This document shows positions 21,902 to 29,308 of a stretch of 64,000 nt of DNA, in pieces (positions within the stretch are counted from its first letter, which is position 1; each line of letters opens with the position of its first letter). The DNA is from Nocardiopsis eucommiae. Its GTDB lineage: Bacteria; Actinomycetota; Actinomycetes; Streptosporangiales; Streptosporangiaceae. Location of the stretch: positions 3,720,001 through 3,784,000 of the forward strand of contig CP074402.1 in the NCBI GenBank assembly GCA_018388625.1. The letters run 5' to 3'. Both the position numbers and the translations under genes were made by a program. Under the pieces are notes generated by a model, which worked only from the letters and a program-made list of their open reading frames with translations, was not told the DNA's origin and did not search any database.

Positions 21902-21915
21902 TGTCGAGGGGGCCG

Positions 21916-22968
21916 CTACAGCCCCGCGACCGCCTCGCCGCCGCCCTCGGAGAGGAGCTTGTTGAGCGGGTCCAGGGCGTAGATGCCCTCCAGGTCGACC
22001 GGCTCGAGCAGGCCCACGCCCTCGGCGTGCTCGGCTCCGCCCCGGAGCGAGGGGGCGATCGGGTCCACGGTGAAGCTGGTGTTCTCGAAGGCCGAGGCGA
22101 CCACCTCGGGGCTGGGCCCGCTGCCGGAGACCGACCCCAGGTGGGCGATGGCGGCCGCCTGCGCCTCCTCGGGGTTGTCGTTGATCCAGTCGACGGTCTC
22201 GATGTGGCCGCGCAGCAGGTCCTCCACCACGTCGGGGTGGGCCTCCAGGAACTCGGCGCTGACGATCAGGTGCGTGGTGACGAACTCGCCTCCGGTCTCC
22301 TCCCAGAGGTCCGTCTCGTCCACCAGCAGTTCCCCGTCGAGCTCCACCAGGAGGCGGCTCAGGTGCGGCTCGGGGACCCAGGCGCCGTCGATCTCCCCGA
22401 GCTCGAAGGCGTTGATGATGTCGGAGTTGTCCTGCGGGATGATCGAGAGGTCGCCGCCGCCCTCGGTGTCGACGTCCCAGCCCTGCTCCTGGGCGAACCA
22501 GCGCAGCGCCACGTCCTGGGTGTTGGCCAGTTGCGGCGTGGAGAGCGTGGTGCCGGGCAGGTCGTCCACGGAGTCGATCCCGGGACGGACCACGAGGCCC
22601 GCGCCGCGCGAGGTGGAACCCGCGATGACGCGCAGGGCCGTACCGTCGGACTGGGACCACCCGTTGATGGCCGGGTTGGGTCCGATGAAGGTGGCGTCGA
22701 CCTCACCGGCGAACAGCGCGTTGATGGCGTCCGGGCCCGCGTTGAACGTCTGGGTGTCCAGTGCGACGTCGCCCAGGGCCTCGGCGAAGGTGCCGTTCTC
22801 CACACCGACCAGGGCGGGCGCGTGGGTGATGTTCGGGAAGTAGCCGAGGGTCAGGGTGTCGGCGTCCCCGCCCCCGTCACCGTCGGCCGACCCACCGCAG
22901 GCGGTCGCGACCATCCCGATCGCCAGTACCGTGGCGGCGGCCGAAAGCACGGTCTTGCGCAGGCTCAT
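21916..22968 (-). CDS. ABC substrate-binding lipoprotein, sulfonate/taurine type (copy 2)
   Basis: 350 residues, intact. Signal peptide and lipobox MVATAC-G at residues 19-25. Same landmarks as copy 1: TLTLGYFPNITHAPALVGVE, FIGPNPAINGW, LRWFAQEQGWDVD and DGAWVPEPHLSR. It has its own operator and terminator, so it can be expressed without the transporter core it presumably feeds. Differences cluster around the middle and last third, suggesting a shifted ligand preference (inference). Confidence 0.9.
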   Translation of the reverse strand: MSLRKTVLSAAATVLAIGMVATACGGSADGDGGGDADTLTLGYFPNITHAPALVGVENGTFAEALGDVALDTQTFNAGPDAINALFAGEVDATFIGPNPAINGWSQSDGTALRVIAGSTSRGAGLVVRPGIDSVDDLPGTTLSTPQLANTQDVALRWFAQEQGWDVDTEGGGDLSIIPQDNSDIINAFELGEIDGAWVPEPHLSRLLVELDGELLVDETDLWEETGGEFVTTHLIVSAEFLEAHPDVVEDLLRGHIETVDWINDNPEEAQAAAIAHLGSVSGSGPSPEVVASAFENTSFTVDPIAPSLRGGAEHAEGVGLLEPVDLEGIYALDPLNKLLSEGGGEAVAGL

Positions 22969-23011
22969 GAGGGTCCTTTTCGGGTGATCAGAGGGACGAA
23001 CGGGCCAAACT

Positions 23012-23026
23012 CTACTTAATAAGTAG
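23012..23026 (-). promoter_or_regulatory. Sulfur-regulon operator C (binding protein 2)
   Basis: Identical to operator B (CTACT-TAATA-AGTAG), with the same flanks (AAAC before, GTTTTGTG after) and the same 44-base distance to the start, as expected after tandem duplication. Confidence 0.8.
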
Positions 23027-23126
23027 GTTTTGTGGAACAGGAGGCGCGGAGGTTTCCTGTGACTCAGGACACCTTACTCACGCCCGACCACGAAGGGTGA
23101 CCACACCACCACCCACCAGGGAACAC

Positions 23127-23159
23127 GAAAAAGGCGGCGGAGCCGGAGGCTCCACCGCC
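23127..23159 (-). terminator. Rho-independent terminator after metQ
   Basis: On the minus strand, a 12-bp stem (23148-23159 with 23133-23144, one G-U pair) with a three-base loop is followed by five U residues (23128-23132). This is a rare classical terminator in this window. Confidence 0.85.
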
Positions 23160-23204
23160 CCGAGGGGTGGAAGGGCGCCCGAGGGCGCGGCGGGCCCGCG
23201 GACG

Positions 23205-24071
23205 CTACTCCGCGACGGAGCCGTCGGCGTCGACCGCCAGCACCACGCCCTGCCAGGTCTCCTGGATGTACTCCAGGACCCGCTCGTCGTGCAGCAGCTC
23301 GGCCAGCAGCTGGACGCGCTCGTCGTCGACGTTCTCCTCCAGGGCCACCAGGCCGTTGGCGTACTTCTCGACGTAGTCGTCGCCCTCGGGCTCCCAGGCC
23401 AGGACGTTGGCGTCCTCGGTGACCCCGGCCTCGATGGCGTAGTTGCCGTTGATGACCGCGGCGTCGACGTCGGCGATGGAACGCGGCAGCTGCGCGGCCT
23501 CCAGCGGCGTGATGACCAGGTCCTTCGGGTTGTCGACGACGTCCTTCTCGGTGGCGGTCTCACCGGCGTCGGGGTCCACGGTGATCAGACCCTCGGTCTC
23601 CAGGATCGTCAGCGCGCGGTAGAGGTTGGCCGGGTCGTTGGGGACCGCGACCTTGGCGCCCGTGGGCAGGTCGTCCGCGCCCTCGTAGGTCTCGGAGTAG
23701 AGCCCCAGCCGCTCGATGTGGACGTCGGTGACGTAGGTCAGGTCCGCGTCGGGGCCGTTCTCCACCCACTCGTTCAGGAACGAGCGGTGCTGGAAGTAGT
23801 TGGCGTCCAGGTCACCGTTGACGAGCCCGGCGTTGGGCGTGTTGTAGTCGGCGATCTCCTCGATCTCCAGCTCCAGCCCGGCCTCCTCCGCGAGGTTCTC
23901 GTCGATGAAGGCGAGGATGTCACCGTGCGGCACCGGGCTGACTCCGACCCGGAGCGGCCCCTCCCCGGCCTCGGCGTCGGCGGACCCGGAGGCCTGCTCA
24001 CTGGGGGAACCGCAGGCGGCGAGGGTCAGAGCCAGGGCGGCCGCGCCGATGAGGGTCGAGGTCGTGCGCAT
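23205..24071 (-). CDS. metQ: MetQ-like methionine-binding lipoprotein
   Basis: 288 residues, NlpA family. Signal peptide and lipobox ALTLAACGS near residue 20, then PLRVGVSPVPHGDILAFI, VNGDLDANYFQHRSFLNE and PNDPANLYRALTIL, all typical of D/L-methionine-binding proteins. ATG 24071 follows AAGGAG; the longer frame upstream has no start site. No metN or metI is adjacent, so it must use a transporter encoded elsewhere. It has its own operator (24192-24206) and terminator, so it is a single-gene unit. Confidence 0.9.
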   Translation of the reverse strand: MRTTSTLIGAAALALTLAACGSPSEQASGSADAEAGEGPLRVGVSPVPHGDILAFIDENLAEEAGLELEIEEIADYNTPNAGLVNGDLDANYFQHRSFLNEWVENGPDADLTYVTDVHIERLGLYSETYEGADDLPTGAKVAVPNDPANLYRALTILETEGLITVDPDAGETATEKDVVDNPKDLVITPLEAAQLPRSIADVDAAVINGNYAIEAGVTEDANVLAWEPEGDDYVEKYANGLVALEENVDDERVQLLAELLHDERVLEYIQETWQGVVLAVDADGSVAE

Positions 24072-24191
24072 GGTGCACTCCTTCGTGGTCGTGGGACGGA
24101 GGATGGCGGGGGTGTCCGGCGACGGTGGAACCGGCGCCGGGACGGCCCGGTGTCCTCGTGGGACCCGGGCACGCTGATACCAGAGACTAGA

Positions 24192-24206
24192 CCACCTTCT
24201 TGGTAG
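24192..24206 (-). promoter_or_regulatory. Sulfur-regulon operator D (metQ side)
   Basis: CCACC-TTCTT-GGTAG, an 8-of-10 match to CTACT-N5-AGTAG with compensating changes in both arms (C-to-T and A-to-G positions), 121 bases upstream of metQ. Confidence 0.55.
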
Positions 24207-24263
24207 GAAAAATCCGTTTTGCCGCGAGCCCATCGTGGCCTTCCCCACAGCGGGACAAATTAC

Positions 24264-24278
24264 CTACTAATCCGGTAG
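24264..24278 (+). promoter_or_regulatory. Sulfur-regulon operator E (winged-helix gene)
   Basis: CTACT-AATCC-GGTAG, followed by CTTTT, so that TAGCTT forms a TANNNT -10 hexamer at the same relative place as in operators A-C. It lies about 30 bases upstream of the candidate regulator's start. Confidence 0.7.
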
Positions 24279-24310
24279 CTTTTAAAGGGAACTGGAAGCA
24301 TCATGGGTAC

Positions 24311-24850
24311 ATGCTCAGCGCACACACCGCACCTCCCCGAGCCGACGCCCGCACCACCCCGACGCGGAGTCACCCGGCCCTGCCCGCCGTGCCCGGACCC
24401 GCCTCCCCACCCACCGCCGAGGCCCCGGGGGCGAGCACTCCCTCCTCGGTGTGCTCCCCTCCCCGAGAGCGGCCGGTACATGCTGGTGTACGGGGTCGTC
24501 GTGGACGAACCGCACCCCGGGGTCCGCCCCGCGCCGGAGACCGGCGGCGACCTGCTCCTGGACCGGGGCTCCCGCCGTGTGTGGGCCCAGGGCACCGAGG
24601 TCGAGCTGACGTTCCAGGAGTACGAGCTCCTGGAGTGCCTGACCGCCTCCCCGGCCGCGCGGTCACCCGGGGCGAGCTCATGGAACGGGTCTGGGGCTCC
24701 AGTCGCGAACTCCACTCCCGCACCATCGACGTGCACATCCACCGCCTCCGCCGCAAGCTCGGCCGGGCCGGAGGCCGCATCGCCACCGTGCGCAAGGTCG
24801 GCTACATCTACCACGGCCCCTCGACGTCGGCCCCGGGGCGGGAGGACTGA
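24311..24850 (+). CDS. Stand-alone OmpR/PhoB-type winged-helix regulator
   Basis: The C-terminal two thirds is an OmpR/PhoB DNA-binding domain: LTFQEYELLECL, TRGELMERVWGS, TIDVHIHRLRRKLG and IATVRKVGYIYH. No receiver domain is present. A one-base loss near 24660 breaks the domain. The N-terminus is uncertain. ATG 24311 opens an Ala/Pro-rich leader with the better third-position G/C content but needs a second slip near 24465. ATG 24303 and ATG 24480 are alternatives. Divergent from metQ with operators on both sides, so it is a candidate regulator of the sulfur regulon. Confidence 0.7.
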   Translation: MLSAHTAPPRADARTTPTRSHPALPAVPGPASPPTAEAPGASTPSSVCSPPRERPVHAGVRGRRGRTAPRGPPRAGDRRRPAPGPGLPPCVGPGHRGRADVPGVRAPGVPDRLPGRAVTRGELMERVWGSSRELHSRTIDVHIHRLRRKLGRAGGRIATVRKVGYIYHGPSTSAPGRED

Positions 24851-24912
24851 CCGACCGGGCCACCGATCGGAGCGCTCGGGCGGAGCGACCGTTCCGAGCC
24901 CGCGCGCACGAC

Positions 24913-24947
24913 GAGGGGCGCGGCACCCACACGGTGCCGCGCCCCTC
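24913..24947. terminator. Bidirectional terminator
   Basis: Perfect 15-bp stem (24913-24927 with 24933-24947) and loop CACAC between the convergent winged-helix gene and the YeiH-family gene. Confidence 0.85.
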
Positions 24948-24958
24948 CCGCGTCCGGG

Positions 24959-26169
24959 TCAGAAGGAGAACCCCGGAACAGCAGCATCGCCAGCAGCAGT
25001 CCCACCAGCAGGTTGAACGCGGTGGCGGCGCCGAAGACACCGATCGGACGCCACCCCGCCTCGCGCAGGGAGCCGAGCCGGAACTCCAGCCCGATGCTGG
25101 TGAAGGCCGCGATGAGGAACCAGTCCCGCAGCGCCTTGGCGGTGTCCAGACCCGCCTGGGCGTCCTCGGCGGCGTTGTTGGCCCACAACGTGGCCACCAC
25201 CGAGGCGACCAGGAAGCCCAGCACGAACTTGGGGAAGCGGTCCCACAGGGTGCGCAGCCCCGGGCGCCCTTCGGCGGCCGCTCCGTCCGTGGCGGCCACC
25301 CGGAAGGCGAAGTAGGCCGTGAGCAGGACCGCGACCACACCCATCAGGACGTTCTGGGTGGCCTTGACGATGGAGGCGATCTGGAGCGCGTCCTCGCCCA
25401 CGATCGCCCCCGAGGCCGCGACCGCGGCGGTGGTGTCGATGTTGCCGCCGATCCACGCGCCCGCCTGGGCGTCGCTGAGCCCGATCACCTGGACCAGCCA
25501 GGGAAGCAGGAAGATCGAGGGGACCGCGAAGAGGATGACCAGGCTCGCCGTGTAGGCCAGCTGCTCCTTCCTCGCCTGCACGGCTCCGGCCGCCGCGATC
25601 GCGGCGCTGACGCCGCAGATGGAGACCGACGAGGCCAGCAGGGCCCGCAGGCGGTCGTCGAGCCCGAGCCTGCCCCCGAGCCACCAGGTGAACAGGAAGA
25701 CCGAGGTGACCAGTACCAGGGCCTGGAGGACGGCCGGTCCGGCCGCGCGGATGATGACGTCGAACAGGACCGTGGAGCCCAGGAGCACCAGCCCGGTCTT
25801 GATCAGGAACTCGGTCCGGAAGGCCGGGGAGAGACGATCGAGGAGTCCGGTCAGGGACAGGACGAGGTTTCCCGCCAGACCGAGGAGGATCGCGTAGACG
25901 GGGTACTCGACCGCGCTGGCGAACCCGGACAGTGCGGTGCCCTCGGCTGCCTCGGGGACCCAGGACTCCAGGAACCGGGTGGCGGCGGCCAGTGCCAGCA
26001 CGACGAGCAGGCCGAGGGCGGTCCAGCCCCGGGAGGCGGGCGGTGGCGTGCCGGGCGGGGAGGCCTCCGGAGCGGGGGGCTCGGCGGCGGTGGACGGGGC
26101 GGCCTCCGAGGGAGGACCCTCCTCCGGGGCGCCGTGGGGAGCGCGGGGATCGGGGGTTCCGGTGCTCAC
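24959..26169 (-). CDS. YeiH-family putative sulfate exporter
   Basis: About 403 residues, ten or so membrane helices. Family blocks: FRTEFLIKTGLVLLGSTVLF, ASSVSICGVSAAIAAAGAV, GAWIGGNIDTTAAVAASGAI, IVKATQNVLMG and TSIGLEFRLGSLREAGW. The proline/alanine-rich N-terminal arm is cytoplasmic-like. A one-base loss near 24977 displaces the last residues; the true end is GFSF-stop at 24959. Its GTG start overlaps the stop of the upstream small membrane protein (GTGA). Family function is only predicted; sulfate or sulfite export fits the sulfur context. Confidence 0.85.
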
Positions 26170-26312
26170 GGGATCAGCCCCTCGGGGATCACACCGAGCA
26201 GGCACAGGCCGAGCAGCAGGAGGCCCGTGAGGGTGGCGGCCCAGTCCTCGCTGATCCTGGGTCCGGTCCGCGCGGGGGTGGTGGGTGTCGGTCTGGAGGG
26301 TGTCTCACTCAT
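26166..26312 (-). CDS. Small membrane protein coupled to YeiH-family gene
   Basis: 48 residues. A Ser/Thr/Pro/Arg-rich start, then ISEDWAATLTGLLLLGLCLL, a single hydrophobic helix. The ED-W-A-x(4)-G pattern looks like the first helix of longer YeiH-family proteins, so this may be that helix encoded separately. ATG 26312 with GGAGGAG upstream. The stop overlaps the GTG of the transporter, which implies coupled translation and probably a complex. Operator F lies about 100 bases upstream. Confidence 0.7.
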   Translation of the reverse strand: MSETPSRPTPTTPARTGPRISEDWAATLTGLLLLGLCLLGVIPEGLIP

Positions 26313-26373
26313 GACGCTTCTCCTCCGGGCACTCGGGGCGCCCTGGGTCGGGGGACGGAGCGGGGGGTACTGC

Positions 26374-26400
26374 GAAGGGTCGCGGGGCCGGCGACCCTTC
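26374..26400 (-). promoter_or_regulatory. Leader hairpin of YeiH operon
   Basis: GAAGGGTCGC and GCGACCCTTC form a perfect 10-bp stem around GGGGCCG, 10 bases downstream of operator F in the transcribed leader. Could be an attenuator or RNA-stability element. Confidence 0.5.
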
Positions 26401-26410
26401 CTCATTAAAC

Positions 26411-26425
26411 CTACTTATTTAGTAT
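26411..26425 (-). promoter_or_regulatory. Sulfur-regulon operator F (YeiH operon)
   Basis: CTACT-TATTT-AGTAT, 9 of 10 conserved positions. On the minus strand the sequence ends AAGTAGGTTTAA, so TAGGTT is a likely -10 hexamer. Confidence 0.7.
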
Positions 26426-26487
26426 GAATAAGGGACACGCGGAGCCGCGGAACCCTGGCGGCGGGGTCGGGGCCGCCCGGGACAGGG

Positions 26488-26892
26488 TCAGGAGGCGGGA
26501 GCGGACTCCCGCTCGGGCTCGGTCACGGGCAGCCCGGCCTCGCGCCAGGCCCGGAAACCACCGACCAGGTCGGTGGCGCGTGCCAGCCCCAGTTCCTGGA
26601 GCTGGGCGGCGGCCAGGCTGGAAGCGTAGCCCTCGTTGCAGAACAGCACCACGTGCCGGTCCGGCGAGTCGGCCTCGGCCACCCGGTCCGGACTGGTGGG
26701 GTCGAGCCGCCACTCCAGGACGTTGCGGTCGATCACCAGGGCACCGGGGATCCCTCCCTCCGCCGCGCGGTTGACGACCGGCCGGGTGTCGACCAGGAGC
26801 GCGCCCTCGCGCTGGGCGTCCAGCGCCTCGGCGGGCGTGAGACGCTCCAGGTGGGCGCGCCTGCTGTTCAGGAGGCGTTCGACGTGGCTCAC
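26488..26892 (-). CDS. Single-domain rhodanese-like sulfurtransferase
   Basis: 134 residues. Rhodanese fold with LVDTRPVVNRAAEGGIPGAL, and the persulfide-forming cysteine in VLFCNEGYASSLAAAQLQ, closing with DLVGGFRAWREAGLP. GTG 26892 overlaps the stop of the cysteine dioxygenase gene (GTGA), so the two are co-translated. Likely handles sulfane sulfur or sulfite/thiosulfate released in cysteine oxidation, which is inference from the pairing. Confidence 0.88.
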   Translation of the reverse strand: MSHVERLLNSRRAHLERLTPAEALDAQREGALLVDTRPVVNRAAEGGIPGALVIDRNVLEWRLDPTSPDRVAEADSPDRHVVLFCNEGYASSLAAAQLQELGLARATDLVGGFRAWREAGLPVTEPERESAPAS

Positions 26893-27429
26893 CGGCCCAC
26901 CCCTCGGCGGCGGGCACGGACTCCAGCGTGGGGACGTCGGGCTCGGGGTCGGTGGTGAGGATGCTGCCGGTCCGGCGCAGCGCGTCGTCTCCGGTGACCT
27001 CGTAGTAGTGCATGGCGGTCAACGGTGGCGAGTACGCGTGCACGCTCACGGCCGGACGGTCCGAGGTGTTGGTGACGTCGTGCACGTGACCGAGGGGAAA
27101 GCGCCCTCCCCGCGCTCCGCGAGGACGCGTTCGCGCAGCTCCCCGTCCCAGTAGTGCTCGACCAGCTCCCCGGTGACGACGGTCAGGGCGCCGAGGGAGC
27201 CCGCGTGGTCGTGCAGCCGGGTGGACTGGTCGGGGGTCCAGGAGATGAGCCAGACGTCTGTGTAGTCGTCGGCGTGGAGCCGGACGGACCAGCGGTTCTC
27301 GGCGTCGAAGCGGATCTCGTGGATTCCCTGGCGGACCTCCTCCGCGACCTGCGCGGTCAGCTCGGACAGGCGGTCCAGGGTGAGCGGTGTGGGCGCGGCG
27401 GCGCGTGCGGCGGTGTCGTCGACGGTCAT
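26889..27429 (-). CDS. Cysteine dioxygenase-family cupin
   Basis: About 180 residues. Cupin metal motif TRLHDHAGSLGALTVVTGEL (His-X-His) and the second metal histidine in HVHDVTNTSDRPAVSVHAYS, followed by PPLTAMHYYEV. Oxidises cysteine (or a related thiol such as 3-mercaptopropionate) to the sulfinate. One-base losses near 27095 and near 26905 split the C-terminal third. With them bridged, the TGA overlaps the rhodanese GTG start. ATG 27429 has GGAGAG upstream. Confidence 0.85.
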
Positions 27430-27479
27430 GGGGCTTCGTGCTTCTCTCCGGGCGGTGTCAGTGGTCGTGCGGGACGGTG

Positions 27480-27551
27480 TCACTGACAGCGTTCGTCGAA
27501 GGTGAGCGGTCGCCACCAGGGCCGGAGGTGTGGTGATGCGCTGACTGCCAT
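27480..27551 (-). CDS. Possible Cys-containing leader peptide
   Basis: 23 codons, ATG at 27551, ending LTFDERCQ-stop, 50 bases before the cysteine dioxygenase start. A short peptide with a cysteine codon next to its stop would fit an attenuation leader in a sulfur gene. No ribosome-binding site is evident and the ORF could be chance. Confidence 0.25.
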   Translation of the reverse strand: MAVSASPHLRPWWRPLTFDERCQ

Positions 27552-27573
27552 GCTCGCCAGTAAACCATATTCC

Positions 27574-27588
27574 CTACAGGTTTAGTCG
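27574..27588 (-). promoter_or_regulatory. Weak sulfur-regulon operator G (dioxygenase side)
   Basis: CTACA-GGTTT-AGTCG on the plus strand, 8 of 10 positions of the consensus arms, 145 bases upstream of the dioxygenase start. Confidence 0.4.
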
Positions 27589-27680
27589 GTAGTGGCGCGC
27601 CGCCTCCGGCCCCACCCGCCCCGCCAGCACCACGCGCCACCCACCCATCACCACCCCTGACCTCGCGCTTCGATAAATCC

Positions 27681-27695
27681 CTACTTTATTGGTTG
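27681..27695. promoter_or_regulatory. Sulfur-regulon operator H (SfnB side)
   Basis: CTACT-TTATT-GGTTG, 8 of 10 conserved positions, with the usual A/T flanks (AAATCC before, ACAAAA after). It lies 331 bases upstream of the SfnB-like gene. Confidence 0.45.
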
Positions 27696-27959
27696 ACAAA
27701 ATCGGGTTCCGGCGACCACAGTGGACACCACGCCGACCGGAATCGCGGAGCCGGTCGGCGCGGACCCGCCGAACCTCGCGCCGCCCGGGCCACCCCGCCG
27801 GACGGACATCACGAGCGCGAGGCCGGTCCACGTTCCGGGCCGAGGGGGCTGCCATGCGCGGAGCCGCCCGACCCTCGGCCCGGACACCCACAGAACCACC
27901 GCGCCACACCGACGATCGGTGCCTCACGACCGACCCGCTCCACACGTGCTTTGATTCCG

Positions 27960-27988
27960 GGTAATTCCAGTAGGCATTCAGGATTACC
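27960..27988 (+). promoter_or_regulatory. Hairpin upstream of SfnB-like gene
   Basis: GGTAATTCC pairs with GGATTACC (one bulged U), 25 bases upstream of the AGGAGG site. The loop contains CAGTAGG, a half-site of the sulfur operator. Could be an attenuator or a binding site. Confidence 0.4.
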
Positions 27989-28025
27989 GGGCGTGTCGGT
28001 CGCGCCCCAGCTCAGGAGGCTCCCC

Positions 28026-29280
28026 TTGTCCGAGACCATCACCGGAACCACCCCCGACACGCCCCCGACGCCACCCCGGTTCCCGTGTTGACCTCCGCCG
28101 CCGAAGCCGTCCGCGTGGCCCGTTCCCTGGTCCCCCTGGTCGCGCGCGAAGCCTCCACCCGCGACAGGGACCGCTGTCTGCCCCACGACGTCCTCCGTGC
28201 GCTCTCCCGCTCCGGTCTGCTGGGGGTGACCGTCCCCCGCGACCTCGGCGGGGCGGCTGTGGGAGCCGCCACCGTCGCGGAGGTCCTGCGGTTGCTCGGC
28301 ACCGCCGACCTGAGCCTCGCCCAGATCCTCCAGCCGCACTTCGCCTTCCTCAACGCCCTGCGCCTGCGTGGCGGCCCCGAGGCCCGGCGCCGCGTGTACT
28401 CCGACGTCCTCGCGGGCGCCCTGGTCAGCAACGCGCAGGCTGAGCGCTCCGGCCGGAACGCGCACACCCACGCCACCCGGATCGAACGTGACGGAGAGGC
28501 GTACCGGATCGACGGCACGAAGTACTACGCCACCGGATCCCTGTTCGCTGACTGGCTCGCCGTGGTCGCGCCCGCCGCCACCCCGGACGGCCCCCGCCCG
28601 CACCTGGCGTTCGTCCCCGCCGACCACCCCGGGGTCCGGATCGAGGACGACTGGGCGGGCATGGGCCAGCGCACCACCGCCAGCGGCACCGTGCACCTGT
28701 CCGGGGTGACGGTCTCGCCCGAGCTGGTCCTGGAGCAGTACCGGACCTTCGAGGGCCCCACCACCTACGGAGCCCTGGCCCAGCTGCTGCACGCCGCCAT
28801 CGACGTCGGCGCCGCGCGCGGGGCACTGGAGGAGGCCTCGGAGTTCGTACGCACCAAGAGCCGCCCCTGGTTCGAGAGCGGCGTCGAGACCGCGACCGAG
28901 GACCTCCTGCTCGTCCAGAGCTTCGGAGAGCTGGAGATCCAGGTCCGCTCCGCCGAGGCCCTGATCAGCACCGCCGCCGACCGTGTGGAGGCGGCCGACG
29001 CGCTCCTGGCCGGGGAGCCCCCGGCGCGGAGGACGCCACCGCCGAGGCCTCCGTCGCGGTCGCCGCCGCCAAGGTCGTCGGCGGCCGAGCCGCCGTGGAG
29101 GTCTCCTCCGCCCTGTTCGAGGCGGCGGGCACCCGCGCCACGGCGGACGAGGCCAACCTGCACCGCCACTGGCGCGACGCCCGCACCCACACCGTCCACG
29201 ACCCGGTGCGCTGGAAGGTCCAGCACGTCGGGGAGTACTCCCTCAACCGTCGCCGGCCTCCCCGGCACGGACAGATCTAG
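28026..29280 (+). CDS. SfnB/DszC-like flavin-dependent sulfur-acquisition oxidoreductase
   Basis: About 418 residues, acyl-CoA-dehydrogenase fold. GLLGVTVPRDLGGAAVGAAT and SNAQAERSGRNAH are typical of the SfnB family, with YRIDGTKYYATGSLFADWLAV and the C-terminal ARTHTVHDPVRWKVQHVGEY. These use reduced flavin from a partner reductase in S-oxygenation (sulfone or thiophene type substrates). One-base losses near 28080 and near 29020. TTG 28026 follows AGGAGG. First of four genes with a monooxygenase and two reductases. Confidence 0.85.
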
Positions 29281-29308
29281 CGCCCCGAGAGCAAGGACTG
29301 ACACCCTC

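Larger units (their letters stand above)
27430..28025. other. Long regulatory interval between dioxygenase and SfnB-like genes
   Basis: No convincing protein gene of normal size on either strand. It holds two operator-like sites (27574-27588 and 27681-27695), a possible 23-codon leader ORF and a hairpin, described separately. The divergent genes on both sides are sulfur genes, so this is probably their shared control region. Confidence 0.6.

Noticed and set aside
27689..28091. Plus-strand open frames of 77-132 codons between the dioxygenase and SfnB-like genes
   Set aside because: Pro/Arg-rich composition, no ribosome-binding site and no domain; only the last codons of one frame are real, as the start of the SfnB-like gene.
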